Source: Arthonia radiata (Eukaryota; Ascomycota; Arthoniomycetes; Arthoniales; Arthoniaceae). Taken from it: a stretch of DNA of 64,000 bases. A model generated the notes under the pieces. That model had not been told where the DNA came from. It made no database searches and worked only from the letters and a program-made list of their open reading frames with translations. Positions 44,661-58,626 of this stretch are shown in pieces. Every line of letters begins with the position of its first letter. The stretch's first letter is position 1. The stretch spans positions 2,732,340 through 2,796,339 of the forward strand of contig PSQN01000003.1 in the NCBI GenBank assembly GCA_002989075.1. Reading direction: 5' to 3'. The translations under genes were made by a program, and so were the position numbers.

Positions 44661-45959
44661 ACCGTTCTAAAAAACAATAGTTTAATAGTATCGGTAGAAA
44701 CGGGCACAATAATCGATCTTAGAAACCCTGTTTCCTACAATAATAGTTCAATATAACTACTTAGACAAAAGAGGACAACGGTCGCAATAAGGCAATAGAA
44801 CTACTAGCAGCCTTCTCCGACCGCTAATAGAAGGACCCGATCGAGGGTTGTCTTCTCTAGGAATTAGGTCTCCTATAAAAGACTATCTAAAACTAGTATA
44901 AGTACGTTACTAGACTAACTAAGGAGCAGAAGGATATCTACTGAAATACCTTCTGTAACCAGAAAAATACTCACTAGGTTTCGTTCAACGAGAAGTACTA
45001 CGAGTAGAATTTATTTAATTTATACAAAAACTAGGATACAGACATTAAGTTATAGGAAGAAATAAAGGAACGACAAATAAAACAGGAACAATAAAACTTA
45101 TAGAACTGAAATAACATTAACCGCACTATTCCGAGACAGTAGGTACAAAATACCGCTATACTACATAAAACACTATTCTAGACTGCGTGCTACGATAACG
45201 ATTGTACGACCTATAAATCCGACAAATTGGGATTAGAATAGTGACCGAAGAAACCAATATCTCTAAAACAAGATTCGATACAAGAACTAGGCCTTATTTG
45301 AGAACGACTTAGGTTACCTTACTTAAAAACCTAAGGGAAATTTAAGGAAGAACAGACCGTAGAAGCTAAGTAAGATAGCAGCGACGATACGTTATAGGCA
45401 AGATAACGACTTAAAGACAAAAATATAAATTCTAATAATATAGAATTCTCGCTCGAGAACGATACTAATTAGAAAGAGTAAACCTTAATTCGTTGGAAAG
45501 GAATAATATAGAGACTTTGTTAGTTAGCCTTCTACAATAGAAAGTTAAGCGCTAATAAAGACATTAACAATATTCTAAGATATATTTACTTACGTCTACG
45601 ATAGCTAGTAGACTATCTTATTAGGGGTCTAGAATTACGTAGCTAGTACTAATATCTTTAACTAACAATATACAACCTATAAACACAACAAGTTTTAACT
45701 AGCGATGGTTGTATAATTAAAGTAGAAATTGTTAACAATAAACTAAACGTTATAATAAAAGCAGTACTAGAACACTTTACACAGGAATTCTTATAGCAAA
45801 TTAACCGACAATAGGTTCCGGTATTTAAAATACTTTAGAATGTATATAATTAATAGAAAAAAGACTAGGCCGACTGCTTTGAGGGCAGTAGTACTAGCTT
45901 ATTTAACGGTTAGATCCTCTAGAAGTCTAGCTCTATGCGAGCTCGACTGCCTATAGAAT

Positions 45960-48900
45960 ATACCTATATACTCGGGCGACGATAAACTATAGAAGTATTA
46001 AAATTATAATCGATTTAGGCGCAACAGGCAACTTTATCTTAATACGCTACGTCGAGGAGTGCTAAATATAAACATAAAGAAAGAAATTACCCTACGTACT
46101 GTCTAAATTCTAAGGAGCAGAGAAAAGAGTCGACTACGAGACTTTATTAATAGATATAACAATTAAGGACTATTAAGAAGAAATTACTTATAATATTGTA
46201 GATATTAACCAGTACTACGCTGTACTAGGTATACCTTAGTTGCAACAATATAATTTAAAAGTAGATTAGAGAACTAAAAAACTCCTCTTTACTAGGTACA
46301 AGTACTCTAGACAAGAGTCGTTCTACGGAACGAATACTCTACAAGCTATTTTTAGTAGTAAGGATAAAGAGCGTAATAAAGAACTTACGCGGGTTAGTAC
46401 TACTATACTTTAATATTTAAATATTCTACGAGAGAAGTTTAACGCAGTATCTTGTCTATAGCTAGCTATACGTAAGTATAAACAAGAGACAACTATACGT
46501 TAACGATTCTATACAACAATAAGTACTCAGTTAATTACTAAGATACTAGAGAAATACAATTAATTTCGATACCTGTTCGAGGAAGCTAAGCCGAACTTAG
46601 CTCTCTTAGAATATAAACCGTAGGATTATACAATACCTTTATAAGAAGGTAAAACGCCAATATTCGGTCTAATATACTCTCTATTAGAAGCAGAAAATTA
46701 AGCGCTCCGCAACTATCTTAATAAAAATCTCAAAAAGGAATTTATCCGAAAATTAACATTACTAGCCGGATACCCGATACTCTTCGTACCAAAAAAGAAT
46801 AGTAAACTACGACTTTACGTAGATTATAGACAATTAAACAGAGTAACTATTAAAAATCGATACCCTTTACTATATATTAACGAAATAACAGACCGATTGT
46901 ATAACGTACAATAGTTTACTAAGTTTAACCTACAAGGAGCTTACAATCTAATCTATATACGGGAAGGTAAAGAATAAAAAACAGTCTTCTATATTAGATA
47001 CGGACTTTTTAAGTATTGCGTTATACCTTTTAAGCTAATAAACGCATTAGTATTATTTTAGAAACTAATTAACAATACACTTAGTAATTATCTAGATATA
47101 TTTATAACTACTTATCTAGACGATATCTTAGTATACAGCTGTACACTAGAAGAACATAAAAAACATATTAAGAAGGTATTAAAAAGATTAGTGCGTACCG
47201 ATTTACAAATTAATATCGAGAAAACCTAGTTTTATCAACAATCTGTTAAATTTCTTAGATTTATAATTACTAAGCACAGTCTCTAAATAGAAGATTCGAA
47301 GATTTAATCTGTTCTAACCTAGCCTATACTAAAGAATATAAAACAATTGCAACAGTTTCTTAGTTTTGTTAACTACTATAGGCAATAAATATCTAACTTT
47401 GGCCGAATTACAGCACCGCTGTCTTAATAGACAAAACAATCGATAGAATTCTTCTAGACGTAAAAAGAACAATCAGTATTCGAAGAGCTTAAGAAAGCTT
47501 TTAAGATTAGGCCTATACTAGCAATATTCGACCCTAACCTGCCGATTATCATAGAAACAGACGCATTAGACTATACGATTAGAGCATATATAAGTTAAAA
47601 CAACAAGGAAAGAAAGCTTAGACCAGTAGCTTTCTACTCAAAAAAAATATTATCTATAGAACAGAACTACGACATTTACGATAAAGAGCTTTTAGCTATT
47701 ATAGCAGCATTTAAAATATAGCGAGCTTACCTAGAAGGAGCAAACTATACGATTATAGTATATATAAACTACAAGAACCTAACTTATTTTACGATAATAA
47801 AGAAACTTAACTGCAGATAAGTTAGATAGTTAGAGACTATAACTCTATATAACTTTATTATTACCTACAAGAAGGGTTTTAAGAACAATAGGACCGACGC
47901 TTTAAGCCGACGACTAGATTATCTTAATAACAAGGAATACGTCGAATACGCAATATTCTGAGAACATAACAACGAGATTAGATACAATCAATTGGCTATA
48001 ACAATCGAGTTTGTTATCGAACTAGACAGCCGAATCCCAGATATTCTAAACGATCCTAAAACTTACTAGGAAAACAAGAAACAATACCTAGGACTATTTA
48101 AAAACAGTAAGAGCTATTATAAGTTTTAAGGTAAGATCTACGTTCCGAGGAATCTAATCTGACACATTATTAGTAACTTCTACAATAACCTAATAAAGAA
48201 ACACAAGGGTATCGACAACACTATTAAAAAGATTATACGAACCTACTATATCCCAAAAATTTAACATTACGTCGAAAATTATATTTAAGAATGCGACGTA
48301 TACGTAAGGACCAAGCATCCGAGGTATTTACTATACAGTAAACTATAACTACTAAAAATACTTGAGAGACTATAGTATATAGTCTTACTAAACTTTATTA
48401 CTAAGCTACTAACCTCCAAGAATCTACTTATAGGAGTAGCTTACGACGCTATTCTAGTTATATGCGACAAACTAACAAAGTACGCGTACTTCGTACCTTA
48501 CAAGGAAGCTAGCAACTTAGAACAGTTAGTATATACCTTCCTTCAGATTATTCTAGCAAACTATAGTTAACCACAAAGAATTGTTTCGGACAGGGACCAG
48601 AAATTTGTCTTACAATTTTAGATATCTCTAATACAACAGCTAGAGACAAAATAAAAGATATTAACGTCGTTCTATCTATAGACAGACAGACAGATAGAAC
48701 GAACAAATTAGACACTAGAACAGTATCTCTAGACATATATTAACTACTAGCAGAACGACTGGGTACAATTACTACTAGTAGCGTAAGCAGCGTACAACGA
48801 TACAAAAAACGATACAACTAAAACAACACCGTTCTATGCCTTATACGGCTATTACCCTCTTTAGGGCAGACAACTGCAAAACACTATAGAAAACGACACT
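45960..48900 (+). pseudogene. E1 pol region: protease, RT, RNase H, integrase (fossil)
   Basis: Recognisable blocks in order: protease (near 46005-46040), reverse transcriptase (about 46740-47300, with YLDDILVYS at 47113-47140), RNase H (about 47540-47900) and integrase (about 48170-48900, core block DAILVICDKLTKYAYF near 48445). The order RT-RH-INT is that of Ty3/Gypsy. It is broken by many changes. Confidence 0.9.
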
Positions 48901-49189
48901 GCTACACGAATAGCAACAAATATAAAGACCCTATACTAGCAGTTAAAGGCTAACAGCGAGTTTATTAACAAACGAACAAGGAGATAGTATAATAAATTAA
49001 AAACTACCTTAAATACAAGTATAAAAGAGAGGGAAAGAGCTTACTTACTTATAAGAAACATAAAAACTATTAAACTAAGCAAGAAACTTAACTACACTAA
49101 AACAGAACCGTTTAAAATCTTATAGCAATTAGAATCCGTAATATTTAAACTTAAACTCCTAAAAACAATAAAAATATATCCTATATTTT

Positions 49190-49410
49190 ATATAGCGCTG
49201 TTAGAACTAGCTTACTCCTAAGAAGTAGAACGACCCAACCCAGAAATCCTTTCTAACAACCAAGAATCCGAGTACGAGGTTAAAATAATTTAAGCTTATA
49301 GACAATACCGAGGCAAACGACAGTATCTTATAAAATAAATAGGATATTCTAAACATAAAAATTAATAGGAACTAGAACGAAACCTAACTAACTATAAAGA
49401 CACTATCTAA
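49190..49410 (+). pseudogene. E1 chromodomain region (fossil)
   Basis: Directly after integrase come a YEVK..-type strand near 49270 and the RQYRGKRQYLI block near 49300. This is the arrangement of chromoviruses, whose chromodomain directs integration to heterochromatin. Confidence 0.75.
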
Positions 49411-49429
49411 CGATATTAGAATTAGAATA

Positions 49430-49667
49430 TTAGTCGGTTATAGCAGCACTAATACTCTAATCTACTATCTAGTGCGCCTCGCTGGTACCTAGATTACCTA
49501 CAAACGAACCAGCCTACTACGCTATAGAATTACTACTTAACTCTAAATAAGGGTTACTCTAAAAGTTAATAGATAACCTACTTAAACATTTAAATGTATC
49601 GCTACTAGCTATTAACGCAGCAAACTTCTTTTGCTTCAATAACTTATTTCGAGCTAACTTTGCTACT
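49430..49667 (+). other. E1 3' extra region, left piece
   Basis: Sequence between the chromodomain and the 3' LTR; the remainder continues at 57620-58133 after the E2 insertion. It has coding-like stretches in the plus direction (for example SLLAINAANFFCFNNLFRAN near 49600-49655). A homologous uninterrupted stretch exists in E4 (about 41260-42030). Confidence 0.6.
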
Positions 49668-49863
49668 TGTAATCTAGATATAGGGCAGGAAGCAGTTAGA
49701 TAGCAAAAAGGGCCTAGATAGGCCCTACTAGTGTTCAAGCTAATTATTAAGGAGACTAGAAAGGGATACGTCTACTAGAGGGAAGATATTCTCCTAGGAT
49801 CGCAGCCTTCCTAAATAAGCAATATTCCGTCCTAATTCGTTATCGGAACGTTTATGCATTACA
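49668..49863 (-). repeat. 3' LTR of E2
   Basis: 196 bp with matching ends TGTAAT..ATTACA. Near-identical copies lie at 57419-57614 and 60141-60336. Confidence 0.92.
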
Positions 49864-50407
49864 ACTACCTTCCCCCTTAAGAAGGATCGCCCTCGATTCG
49901 GGTGCAATCTACTATTTCTATCGTACCTTCTATTTATTGTCTTACGTAGGGCAACAACCTCGTTAAAAACCCGCTGGCTTATGTCTACGTTTAGTCGGGA
50001 AAAGAGTAATGTTACTTACTATTATTCTACGCGTCGTTTAGTGCTAGTTTTCTGTAGCACCGAGTTATAGTGCTAAGCTTTACTTTTAATTTAAAGCTTC
50101 CGAGCCTAAGTTGTAAGCTCGGTGGTAAGGTTATATATTATTTTTACCTAATTTTACGTTCTTTTATATACTCTTATATACGCTTTTATCGATTAATTGC
50201 CCCTATAAGTAGTAGCAACCTACGTAAATAGGCTTCTTTGCTCTTATATTAGTACCTATAGGCGGAAGCTTTGTTATCGATACCTAACAATAGGCATAAA
50301 ATAAGGCTCTTGCTCTTTTAAACTTTCTCTTTCTTTCTTTAACATTATTATACTCTTCTACTTAGCCTACAAGCTTCTCTTCTCTAATAGGCCTTTACTT
50401 CTCTACT

Positions 50408-50689
50408 ATGTTAAGTTTTAACCCCGTTAATAAACCCGCTGCTAGAGCGAGCTCTTCTAAAGCGCTAACTCGCCGCTCAACTTACAGCATTAAGGACCTT
50501 AAAGCCGTTATTAATTTTAAAGCTCTTCTTTGTAACGCCTGCAAGAAGAAAGCTTCTAAGGTTGCTTTACTAATTTCTAAATTATCTGCAACTTTTCCTA
50601 ATCTACGCTCTCTCGAACTAGGTAGCGTATCTCTAACTTCTACGACTTCTTGTAAGTCTACTATCTCTTATTACTTTATTCTAGTCTAA
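50408..50689 (+). other. Open frame antisense to E2, 93 codons
   Basis: An ATG frame on the strand opposite to E2 gag-pol, between its chromodomain and 3' LTR (MLSFNPVNKPAARASSSK.., ending TISYYFILV). A very similar frame of the same length lies in E3 at 60946-61227. It is part of a longer coding-like antisense stretch that is otherwise decayed. No known domain is visible. It is fossil DNA of the element. Confidence 0.6.
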
Positions 50690-51839
50690 ATATTAGTATT
50701 CTAGCTCGTTAAAAGCGTTACGTCCGTAAAGACAACTCTAACGATAACAAGATTGTCTATTCTCTCTATTACCGTGGCACTGCTTATAAGCCTAAGTCGC
50801 CTATAAAGTCTCGCCGGTCTACCTCCTCGAATCCTACTTTTTACGCTGTATCTACGTTAATTTAGCCTTAGCTAGAGGCTTACGTCTTAGTATGCTGCTA
50901 TTATATAAAGGCCTTATTTAGCGATATAGCTATATATAGTAGTTCTTCCACGAACTCTAATTTTAAGCATTATAAGGACTAGACCTGCGAGTAGCCTAAG
51001 AAACAGTACGCTAAGTATACTCGCTATACTAGTATTAGAAGGTCGAAAGACAAGTATAAGATAGTAAGTCTAATACCCCCCTGTTTTAAATACTAATTGA
51101 CTCTATATTAATATATACTAGGTCTCCGCTTAATAAAGACGTACCTGTAACCTTCTTATATACGCTAACTTCTTCTTAACTTCTAGCAAGGACGTCTAAG
51201 ATAACAAAGAGTCTTTCTATAACGACTATCTTACTTTGCTTCGTATCTTTTATGTTTAGCTATAGGCCTGGTAGCGCGGTCTAGGCACTAAGTTAGTCGA
51301 GTAGACCGATACTAACGATTTTAAGTGCATTAAGGCGCTACGCTAGAGCTTTAATTCTAGTATAGAGTTGTACGGTCCTTAGCTGTCTACGAATAAGGCT
51401 CCTTATAAGCTAGCTATAATAGATCTAATTGATTAGATTTAAGACTGCGTCGATAATAGTCGTAGCTAGGTTAAGTAGTATTATACTGCCGATCTATACT
51501 AACTTCGGCGCTAGTTTAGGTAGTCTTCTCGTAGTTTTCTGTCTTTTGTTTAGCTAGGGTTTTAGTCTGTATAAGTAGTTTTCCTTAGCCTATCGGAATA
51601 GTTCTATATTTTCTCCCTATATAAGTCTTATTTTAGCTTTTTTATAGCTTAAGCTTTACAATTATATATAAATAGTCTTAAAGTTTAATACTATATTAAT
51701 TCTATGTTTAAAACTATACTTTAGGTAATCCGCCTTCTCTTTAGCGTTATATCGTAAGCTAATTGCGTAGGCTTGTAGCCCTTTCTTATCTACGTTGCCT
51801 AGTTTGTCTTAGACGCTTGCCTCTCGGCTTAGTATCTTT

Positions 51840-54800
51840 ACGCTTCTTAAATTTCTTAAGGGCGTTAGAGTCTTTAAGATGTGCCCGCGGCTTTATCGTG
51901 TTATTTGTCTCCGACTACCTCTGCTACTTAGTTCAATACTAGTCTTTGTTCTTAACCTTAAAGCAGATCGCCTTAACAAGCTATTCTTTATTACTATCGA
52001 CTTCGACTAAACCAGGCGGTTCCGTATCGGGCCGACAGCGATATAGCTCTAGTAAGAATACATAGAAGACAGAGTAAATGCGGTAAGAGTCTAGTAGTGC
52101 TAGCTAGTAAGCTTATTTACCTACTTTCTTAAGGATTCTAAATAGTTCTAAGCTTCGATCGTCGAGCTTCTTTATTAGCCTCTTTGTCTTAAGGTTCTTT
52201 AACGATAGTAGTACTAAGTTACCTACTGCATAGTATTTTAGTGTATGCTTAGTGTTATACTATTCTATTTATAGACGCTAAGCTTTCTTTAGCTGCTACT
52301 TTATTTCTTGTTAACAGAGAAGACGTTCTTTTATATACTTAACTGCTATAGAATGTTCTAGCCTAGGCTACCTTCCCTCTTAACAGGAGGTGTTCTTACC
52401 GATAGGAAGTTTGTTTAACTTAACTACAGTATAGTGCCGATCTAGCGGTAGCGCGCCGTCTAGTACGTCTATAACGCGATCGAACGTACATTTAATCGGC
52501 AAAATTTTTGTTAATAAATAAACTTTTAAATTATACGCAAAAGCAGCTTCTTTTAGATACTTATACTAATTATCTTAATTCTAAGAGATATAGATACGTA
52601 GATAGTTTTTAAGCTTCTAGTTCTAGCGCTCGATTTAGCTATTAGTTTAAGGGTAAAATGCTGTACTTAACCTTCGTTTTACGGCTAAATACTAGTAGAA
52701 GGTGCTTCAATATAAGCTAGTAAATATAAATTCTCTGTTAAATAAGAGGCTTCTCGGAAATTCTAACGTTTTTGCCTAGTGTTTATAAAGCACTTCTACT
52801 AGCTCACTAGCATCTATAGTTTTACTAACTAAAATATAGGTTACAAACTTAGAGAAGCGGTCTATAACTATAAGAATTAAATTAACAATGTCTCTGTTCT
52901 TTAAAAGAACTATCGGTAGTTTAACAACAAAGTTTAAGGATAGATCCTTAAAGAGGCCAATTAGAACCGATATCGCTGTTATTTTGCTATATAGCTTATA
53001 CCTCTTTACAGCTATCTATTAGCATATATTATATTTAGCAACAAAGTTCTTAATATACGTTGCTATCTTTTCTTACGTATATTTACGTCTTAGAATTTTA
53101 AAGGTCTTCTCGACCTTAAAGTAGCCAGCAAGCTTATTATTATAATTTCTGCTTATAATTTTAAGCTTTAACGTAGAGTATTCTAATATCTAGATTTTAC
53201 TACTTTAACGCAACAACCTGTAGCTATCGACTAACTATTTTATATACTTTAGAGACTTAGAGTCCGAGTTAGACCCTATTAAGGTATCTAAGTTAATTTG
53301 ACTCGTACGGCGCTTTCTTATACCGGCTTAACAGCGATCTATTGCCGTTTTATTACTCTACTGATCTTTAGTCCTAGTTAATAATTTTAAGTCCGATACT
53401 TTCTGCTTTATAAAGGCGTTTCTCTACTAGACTTCGAGGATTAAGGTCGCAAGACCCCAAGAAGTATTATTGTAAGCTATTTTAAGAGCGGTAGCTACAA
53501 CTATCTTAACTTGTAATACGAGAGCTACCGAAAAAGGCTCTATATCAGTAGAAAAAGATAGACACGTTTCTTGCTCCTAGACGTCCTATATAAGGTCTAT
53601 ATTTAACTCTAATTTACTTTTAATTTGAACCACAGTCGTATTTAGAGTTTTAGGTCGGTAGCTAAACCGCTAATAGTATTTAAACTAATTTTTAAGTAAT
53701 ATAATTAAGGCAGCAATTATACCTTCTTCTAGGCTAGGAGGCTCTTTCCTAGCACTAAGCAAAGTAGCATCTCTTCTAAGCTTCTACTACAGGCTCAACA
53801 ACATTTTGTTAGCGTTGTCTTCCTTTGCTCCACGCAAATTCTCGTAATTTAGACAGCGCGACGGCGCGTCTACTAGGTTCTTGCTACCCGTACGGTATAG
53901 TATTTTAAAGTTAAATGCTAATAGGTCTTCTACCTAGCGCGCCTATTAGCGAGACAATACTTTTATTGTTATAAAATACTATAGATTATTATAGTCTATT
54001 ACAACTTTTACTAAGTACTATATATTAATAAGATAATAGCGCTAGTACTTAAAGCTAGTCTATATTGCTATAAGCTCTTTATTATAAGTATTATATCTTA
54101 GCTTAGCGTCTATAAATTTCTTTAAAAAGAATGCTACCGGATATAGATATATATTTACCTTATTATTAGTATTAGTCTAAACGATGTCCGCTATATCTAG
54201 TATAGATAAGTCTAAGTTAATATTTAACGGCAATAGTAATCGGCTATCTTCTCTTAGCTAAAGTAAGATACCTACTATTATAAAGTCTAATACGTTAGTT
54301 ATTAAAACGATTAACAGTACCGAGTTAAAGTACGTTAGTACTAGTATATTTATAAAGGCTTACTTTAGCGCTTTAAAAGCTTCTTATTAGGCTTTGCCCT
54401 AAACAAACTTAATATCTTTCGTTAGTACGTTTATTGACACTACGATACGGCTAAATCTATAGATAAATCGCTAGTAGAAGTTTATAAATTCCAGAAAGGA
54501 TAGAATCTGCTTTACGATAGTAGAGACTAGCTATTCGGCTATAGTTTATACTCTTTCTAGGTTTATTTCGATACTATCGACTTCTACGATAAACTTTAGG
54601 AAAGAAACCTTAGTAATATAAAATTAACACTTAAACAGCTTTATAAATAAACCCTATTTATAGAGCCTTTATAGGACTTCTTTAATATAGCCTTTATAGC
54701 TTTCCTCGTCTTTAGAGAAAATTAAGATATCGTCTATATAAACGATATACACGGTATTAACAAGATTGCCTATAGCTTTATAGATATATGTCTAGAACGT

Positions 54801-55100
54801 AGTAGAGGCGTTTGCTAGTTTAAAAGGCATTACTAGATATTTATAGTGCCTATATCGGGTATAAAACGCTGTCTTTTACTTATCTCCTTTATAAATATAG
54901 ATACGGTAATAGGTATTATAAAGATTAAGCTTTATAAACACCTTCGAGCCTTGTAAACGATTAAGAATCTTAGAGACTAGCGGTAATGCGTAGCGATTCT
55001 TTATAGTTATATTGTTTAAACCGCGGTAGTTAATATACAGTCTCAACAATCTGTCTGCCTTAGGTACAAATAGAACTAAGGCACCCGCTAAACTAATAGA
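51840..55100 (-). pseudogene. E2 pol region with chromodomain (fossil)
   Basis: On the minus strand: reverse transcriptase (about 54500-55100, with YIDDILIFSKDE near 54715-54750), integrase (about 52700-53700, with DRFSKFVTYI near 52835-52865) and a chromodomain region (about 51840-52060, HLKDSNALKKF near 51855-51885). Broken by many changes. Confidence 0.85.
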
Positions 55101-55999
55101 GGGTTGTATCTATTCTTTCTTAATTATAGTATTTAGGTACTTCTAGAGCGTCTTTAGCTTATTCTACGATACAGGGTAGATTAACTTATACGGAGGTTCC
55201 GTACTATCCTTAAGCTTAATCTTATAAGTATGCTTACTAAGCGGCGTAAGCTTACTCGACAGTTCTTCAGAAAAAATATCTTTATATTCAGCGTACTAAG
55301 AAGGAAGCTTATCTCGCTTCTCTACTTTCTTAGGCTCGCTATCTAGGGTCCGGTTTAGCGGCAAACTAACGTTTAATAGGACCGCTATTTAATACTTATA
55401 ATGTTTATCTGCTCTTATCTATAGGATCGCAGAGTAGTACTATTCGCCTCTTTATAAATATACTAAAATTATGTCTTTATTAACGATTTTAACAGATTTA
55501 GCTTCTATTATCCGTTCTTCGGGCGTAGAAAGGTTTCTCTAAGCAATTATTCTTATCGCCTAGCTAATTTAGGGCTCAACTTACTTAAGCTATAGGTATC
55601 CTAAGACGAGGCTATATCCTACAAAGTTAGCTAAATATAGGTAGAGTTGGCAATACCATTCTTCTTTATATACGTCTCTTACGGTTACGTTTACGTTATA
55701 AGCGCTGTAGAGCTATAGCTTATTTTTATTAAGGAACTTAGTATATAGGAGCTTTACTCTATATAATTTTTACTATCCTCTTTCAAGTACAATACGATAA
55801 TTAATAAGGTTAATCTCTGTACTAGAATCTATTAGCGCGAGGACCTCTTGCAGCGACCTGCTTAGCTGTACCGAGACTTTAATTTGTCCTTGCCGTTAAT
55901 CGACAGTCTTAAGCTTTAAAGACGCGAGGCTTACCCTTGAGGCCTATTGTTTCTCCGCCTAACTAGCGTCGAATTAATACTAGTTTGGAGCGTAGTACA

Positions 56000-57279
56000 T
56001 TTAGTAGTATAATGTCCTTTCTAATTGTATATAAAGTAGGTAATATTTGTCTTACTGTATATCGACCCTAGTTGCCTCTATGCGGCAGAGCTATTGTCTC
56101 TTTATCGGACTAGCAAGTTGCCTCGTCCTCGGTATAAACTACCTCGTCTACGACCCGACCTCTGTAGAGATGCTCTAGCGTTATAACTACTATAGTTTGT
56201 ACCCAATCCGCTACCGAAGCGATCTCGGTTTATATTAGTATTGCGGACGTTCCGCGATACACTATAATTAATATTTATATATTAACGAACTTTCTTTAGA
56301 AGCTTGTTTATATCTTTAAGTAGGTTCTCTAAGAGACCTTACTTAATTAGCTTCGCCTTAATTTATAAAGGTAAGCGCGTATAGTAGAATACGGCCTAAT
56401 TTAGGTTCGGTATCTTGCTACCTAGCAACTTAGTTTCTTCGTTCTACAGAAAGCTTAGAAAGTCCTCGAGCTTCTGCGTCAAACTCTATATCGACATAAA
56501 GAACTTTTCTGCGTTAGCTATAGTAGCTGTAGCTAGGTCGACGATATATTTTATTATCTATCCTTTAAAGTACGCTTATACGTAGAGCGACGTCTTCTCT
56601 TTGTTCTCTTCGGCGTAAGTTCGCTACCTATCCGCTAGGTCTCTAGAGAGTCCTTAGACGTACTAAATAATAACACAAACGTTGTTGAGGTCCGATACGT
56701 TAGCTATCTAAAATCTTTTCTCAATAGTTTAAGTCTATTGAGTGTTTATAGAGCCTATAGCTCTCTTAAGCTTAAGCGCCTTTTTCTTAAGAAGCTCGTT
56801 AATCTAGCTTTAAAGGCTTAAATCGCTCTATAGCCGCTTACTACTAGCTCTCAAATTGCGGGCGGACTAGAGCTTAACTTCGAGTATTCGCTTTTCGAGC
56901 TTAAGCTTCTTAATAGTGTACTGCTACTACTATACTAGTAGTTCTTGTCTTAGCTTTCGTACCTCAACGCTTAAGGAGACGCTAAAGAGAGATTCTTTGC
57001 GGTTAGAGCCTTAGTAAGCCCCTTCGTTGTCGTTATGTTTTAGTTTAGACTATTGTCCTTCTTAGTTCGCGATCTGCTTGGTGTCTGTTCGCCGGCTTAT
57101 AAGCCCTCTTACTTATTATTGTCGCTAAATCCTATATAAGGGTCCTAGTCTTCTTCGGTATTAGCTATGTTTTGCTACGCTCTATATTCTGCTTGTACGG
57201 CGGATATAAAGCGATTACCGTTGCGTACTTAGTTCCTTACTCGTTCTCTTTAAACACGATACTTGCTAGCACCGGCCAT
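56000..57279 (-). pseudogene. E2 gag region (fossil)
   Basis: Begins with an ATG at 57279 (MAGASKYRV), has a helical, Lys/Arg-rich middle, and ends near a zinc-knuckle remnant (KGHYTTKC near 56005-56040). Broken by many changes. Confidence 0.7.
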
Positions 57280-57418
57280 TAATTAATTTTAATATTATTT
57301 ATTTTAACATATATATAGAGTCTCGGCTATACTTAATTATACCGGGTTGACTCCTAAGCGACGTTGATAAGATACCTGACTGCCGGCCGCCCCTCTTGTA
57401 GGTTTAAAATAATTAGAA

Positions 57419-57614
57419 TATAATCTAAGTATAGGGCAGAGAGCAGTTAGATAGCAAAAAGAGCCTAGATAGGCCCTACTAGTATTCAAGCTAATTATTA
57501 AGGAGACTAGAAAGGGATACGTTCACTAGAGGAAAGATATTCTCCTAGGATCGTAGCCTTCCCAAATAGGCAACATTCTGTTTCAATTCGCTATCGAGAC
57601 GTTTATGCATTACA
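57419..57614 (-). repeat. 5' LTR of E2
   Basis: 196 bp matching 49668-49863; the target duplication CTACT follows at 57615-57619. Confidence 0.92.
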
Positions 57615-57619
57615 CTACT

Positions 57620-58133
57620 ATCCGCGTACAAATCTTCTTGACCTCCTCTTTTAACTTCCGGACCTTAAATCGGTTACGCTACACAGCCGCAATCAACGCT
57701 GCTGCCTAGGACTTTAACGCGCGTAACTAACGTTTTGTACGCTAAAGAGCAGCCGACTAGGAGGAATATTGAGAATAAACCGAACGCGCTGCAACTAAGT
57801 TAGTTCTAGGCGTTACAAAAAGACAACAATAGGGTATATTATTTACTATCGACACCCGTAAATTATAAATCTTTCTATCTTAAGTATATATTGAACACGT
57901 CGCCTTCCTAAACTAAATCACACACCTTTCCTTAGTCGACACACATTTAGAACAAGGAGGCATTTTAATACCGTAGGCTTTAATTAATAGATATTAGCTA
58001 TACTTTTTATTAGGACCCGCAGCAACAGACTTTATACGAGGCATAACAACTTATAAATTAGTTACGGAAGGAGGGACGAAACGCAACTTATAGGTGTTTA
58101 AAAGGCTAAGGGTCAATTAAGAACAATTTAACT
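57620..58133 (+). other. E1 3' extra region, right piece
   Basis: Continues the E1 sequence interrupted by E2. Coding-like stretches in the plus direction are visible (for example IFLTSSFNFRTLNRLRYTA near 57630-57690, LLGPAATDFIRGITTYKLV near 58010-58065). No domain is recognised. Confidence 0.6.
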
Positions 58134-58147
58134 AGAAGAGGGGGAAT
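58134..58147 (+). other. Polypurine tract of E1
   Basis: AGAAGAGGGGGAAT immediately before the 3' LTR, the plus-strand primer site of LTR elements. It confirms the orientation of E1. Confidence 0.8.
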
Positions 58148-58621
58148 TGTATTACGGGCACCAGCCCCAGACGGCCTAGCGTGTATCTAAGTATCAACTA
58201 CCACCAGTTATCTTAGCTCTACTAGCATTATTCCTGACTAAGCCTATAAACCTACCGTAAGCATTATCGAATAAGACGGCTATAAGAGCTTACGTTCCCT
58301 ATAAACCCGATATAGGCATTATCGAGATTAACGGACATAGAGAAACTTCCTTATATACCTTAGATTATATAATTAAACTAATGGCCGATCTTAAAATAAA
58401 CTTTAGTTTATTAACTTAATATCTAAATACAAGTTTCTTAACTATATTTAGGTAACGTACTTTACCTTCTATCTACTTTAGTTAAGCCTCTCTTACTCTT
58501 TATAATCTGTCTCGCCTCTCCTACCTTTTAGTCTCTAGCATACGAGATACCTACTACTAAGGTTAATAAGTATACAAGGCAAGTAAGCCTTAGTTCGGTC
58601 CTTCTAGCGACCGGCGTTATA
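58148..58621 (+). repeat. 3' LTR of E1
   Basis: About 474 bp aligning with 43327-43798; followed directly by the target duplication TATAG. Confidence 0.92.
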
Positions 58622-58626
58622 TATAG

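Larger units (their letters stand above)
49668..57614 (-). mobile_element. E2: second Ty3/Gypsy chromovirus, nested in E1 (fossil)
   Basis: Two 196-bp LTRs (49668-49863 and 57419-57614) are bounded by the 5-bp duplication CTACT (49663-49667 and 57615-57619). On the minus strand the order is gag, zinc knuckle, RT, integrase, chromodomain, and a polypurine tract adjoining the LTR at 49864-49878. Total length is 7947 bp. Between the chromodomain and the 3' LTR lies about 2 kb that includes an open frame in the opposite direction. The element looks structurally whole but is broken by dozens of RIP-type changes. Confidence 0.93.
43327..58621 (+). mobile_element. E1: Ty3/Gypsy chromovirus with both LTRs, split by E2 (fossil)
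   Basis: The LTRs at 43327-43798 and 58148-58621 are flanked by the 5-bp duplication TATAG (43322-43326 and 58622-58626). Between them lie gag with a CCHC knuckle, protease, reverse transcriptase, RNase H, integrase and a C-terminal chromodomain, all on the plus strand, and a polypurine tract just before the 3' LTR. Without the 7.95-kb E2 insertion and one copy of its target duplication the element would be about 7.3 kb, normal for the group. All parts are recognisable, but it is broken by dozens of changes of the RIP type. Confidence 0.93.
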
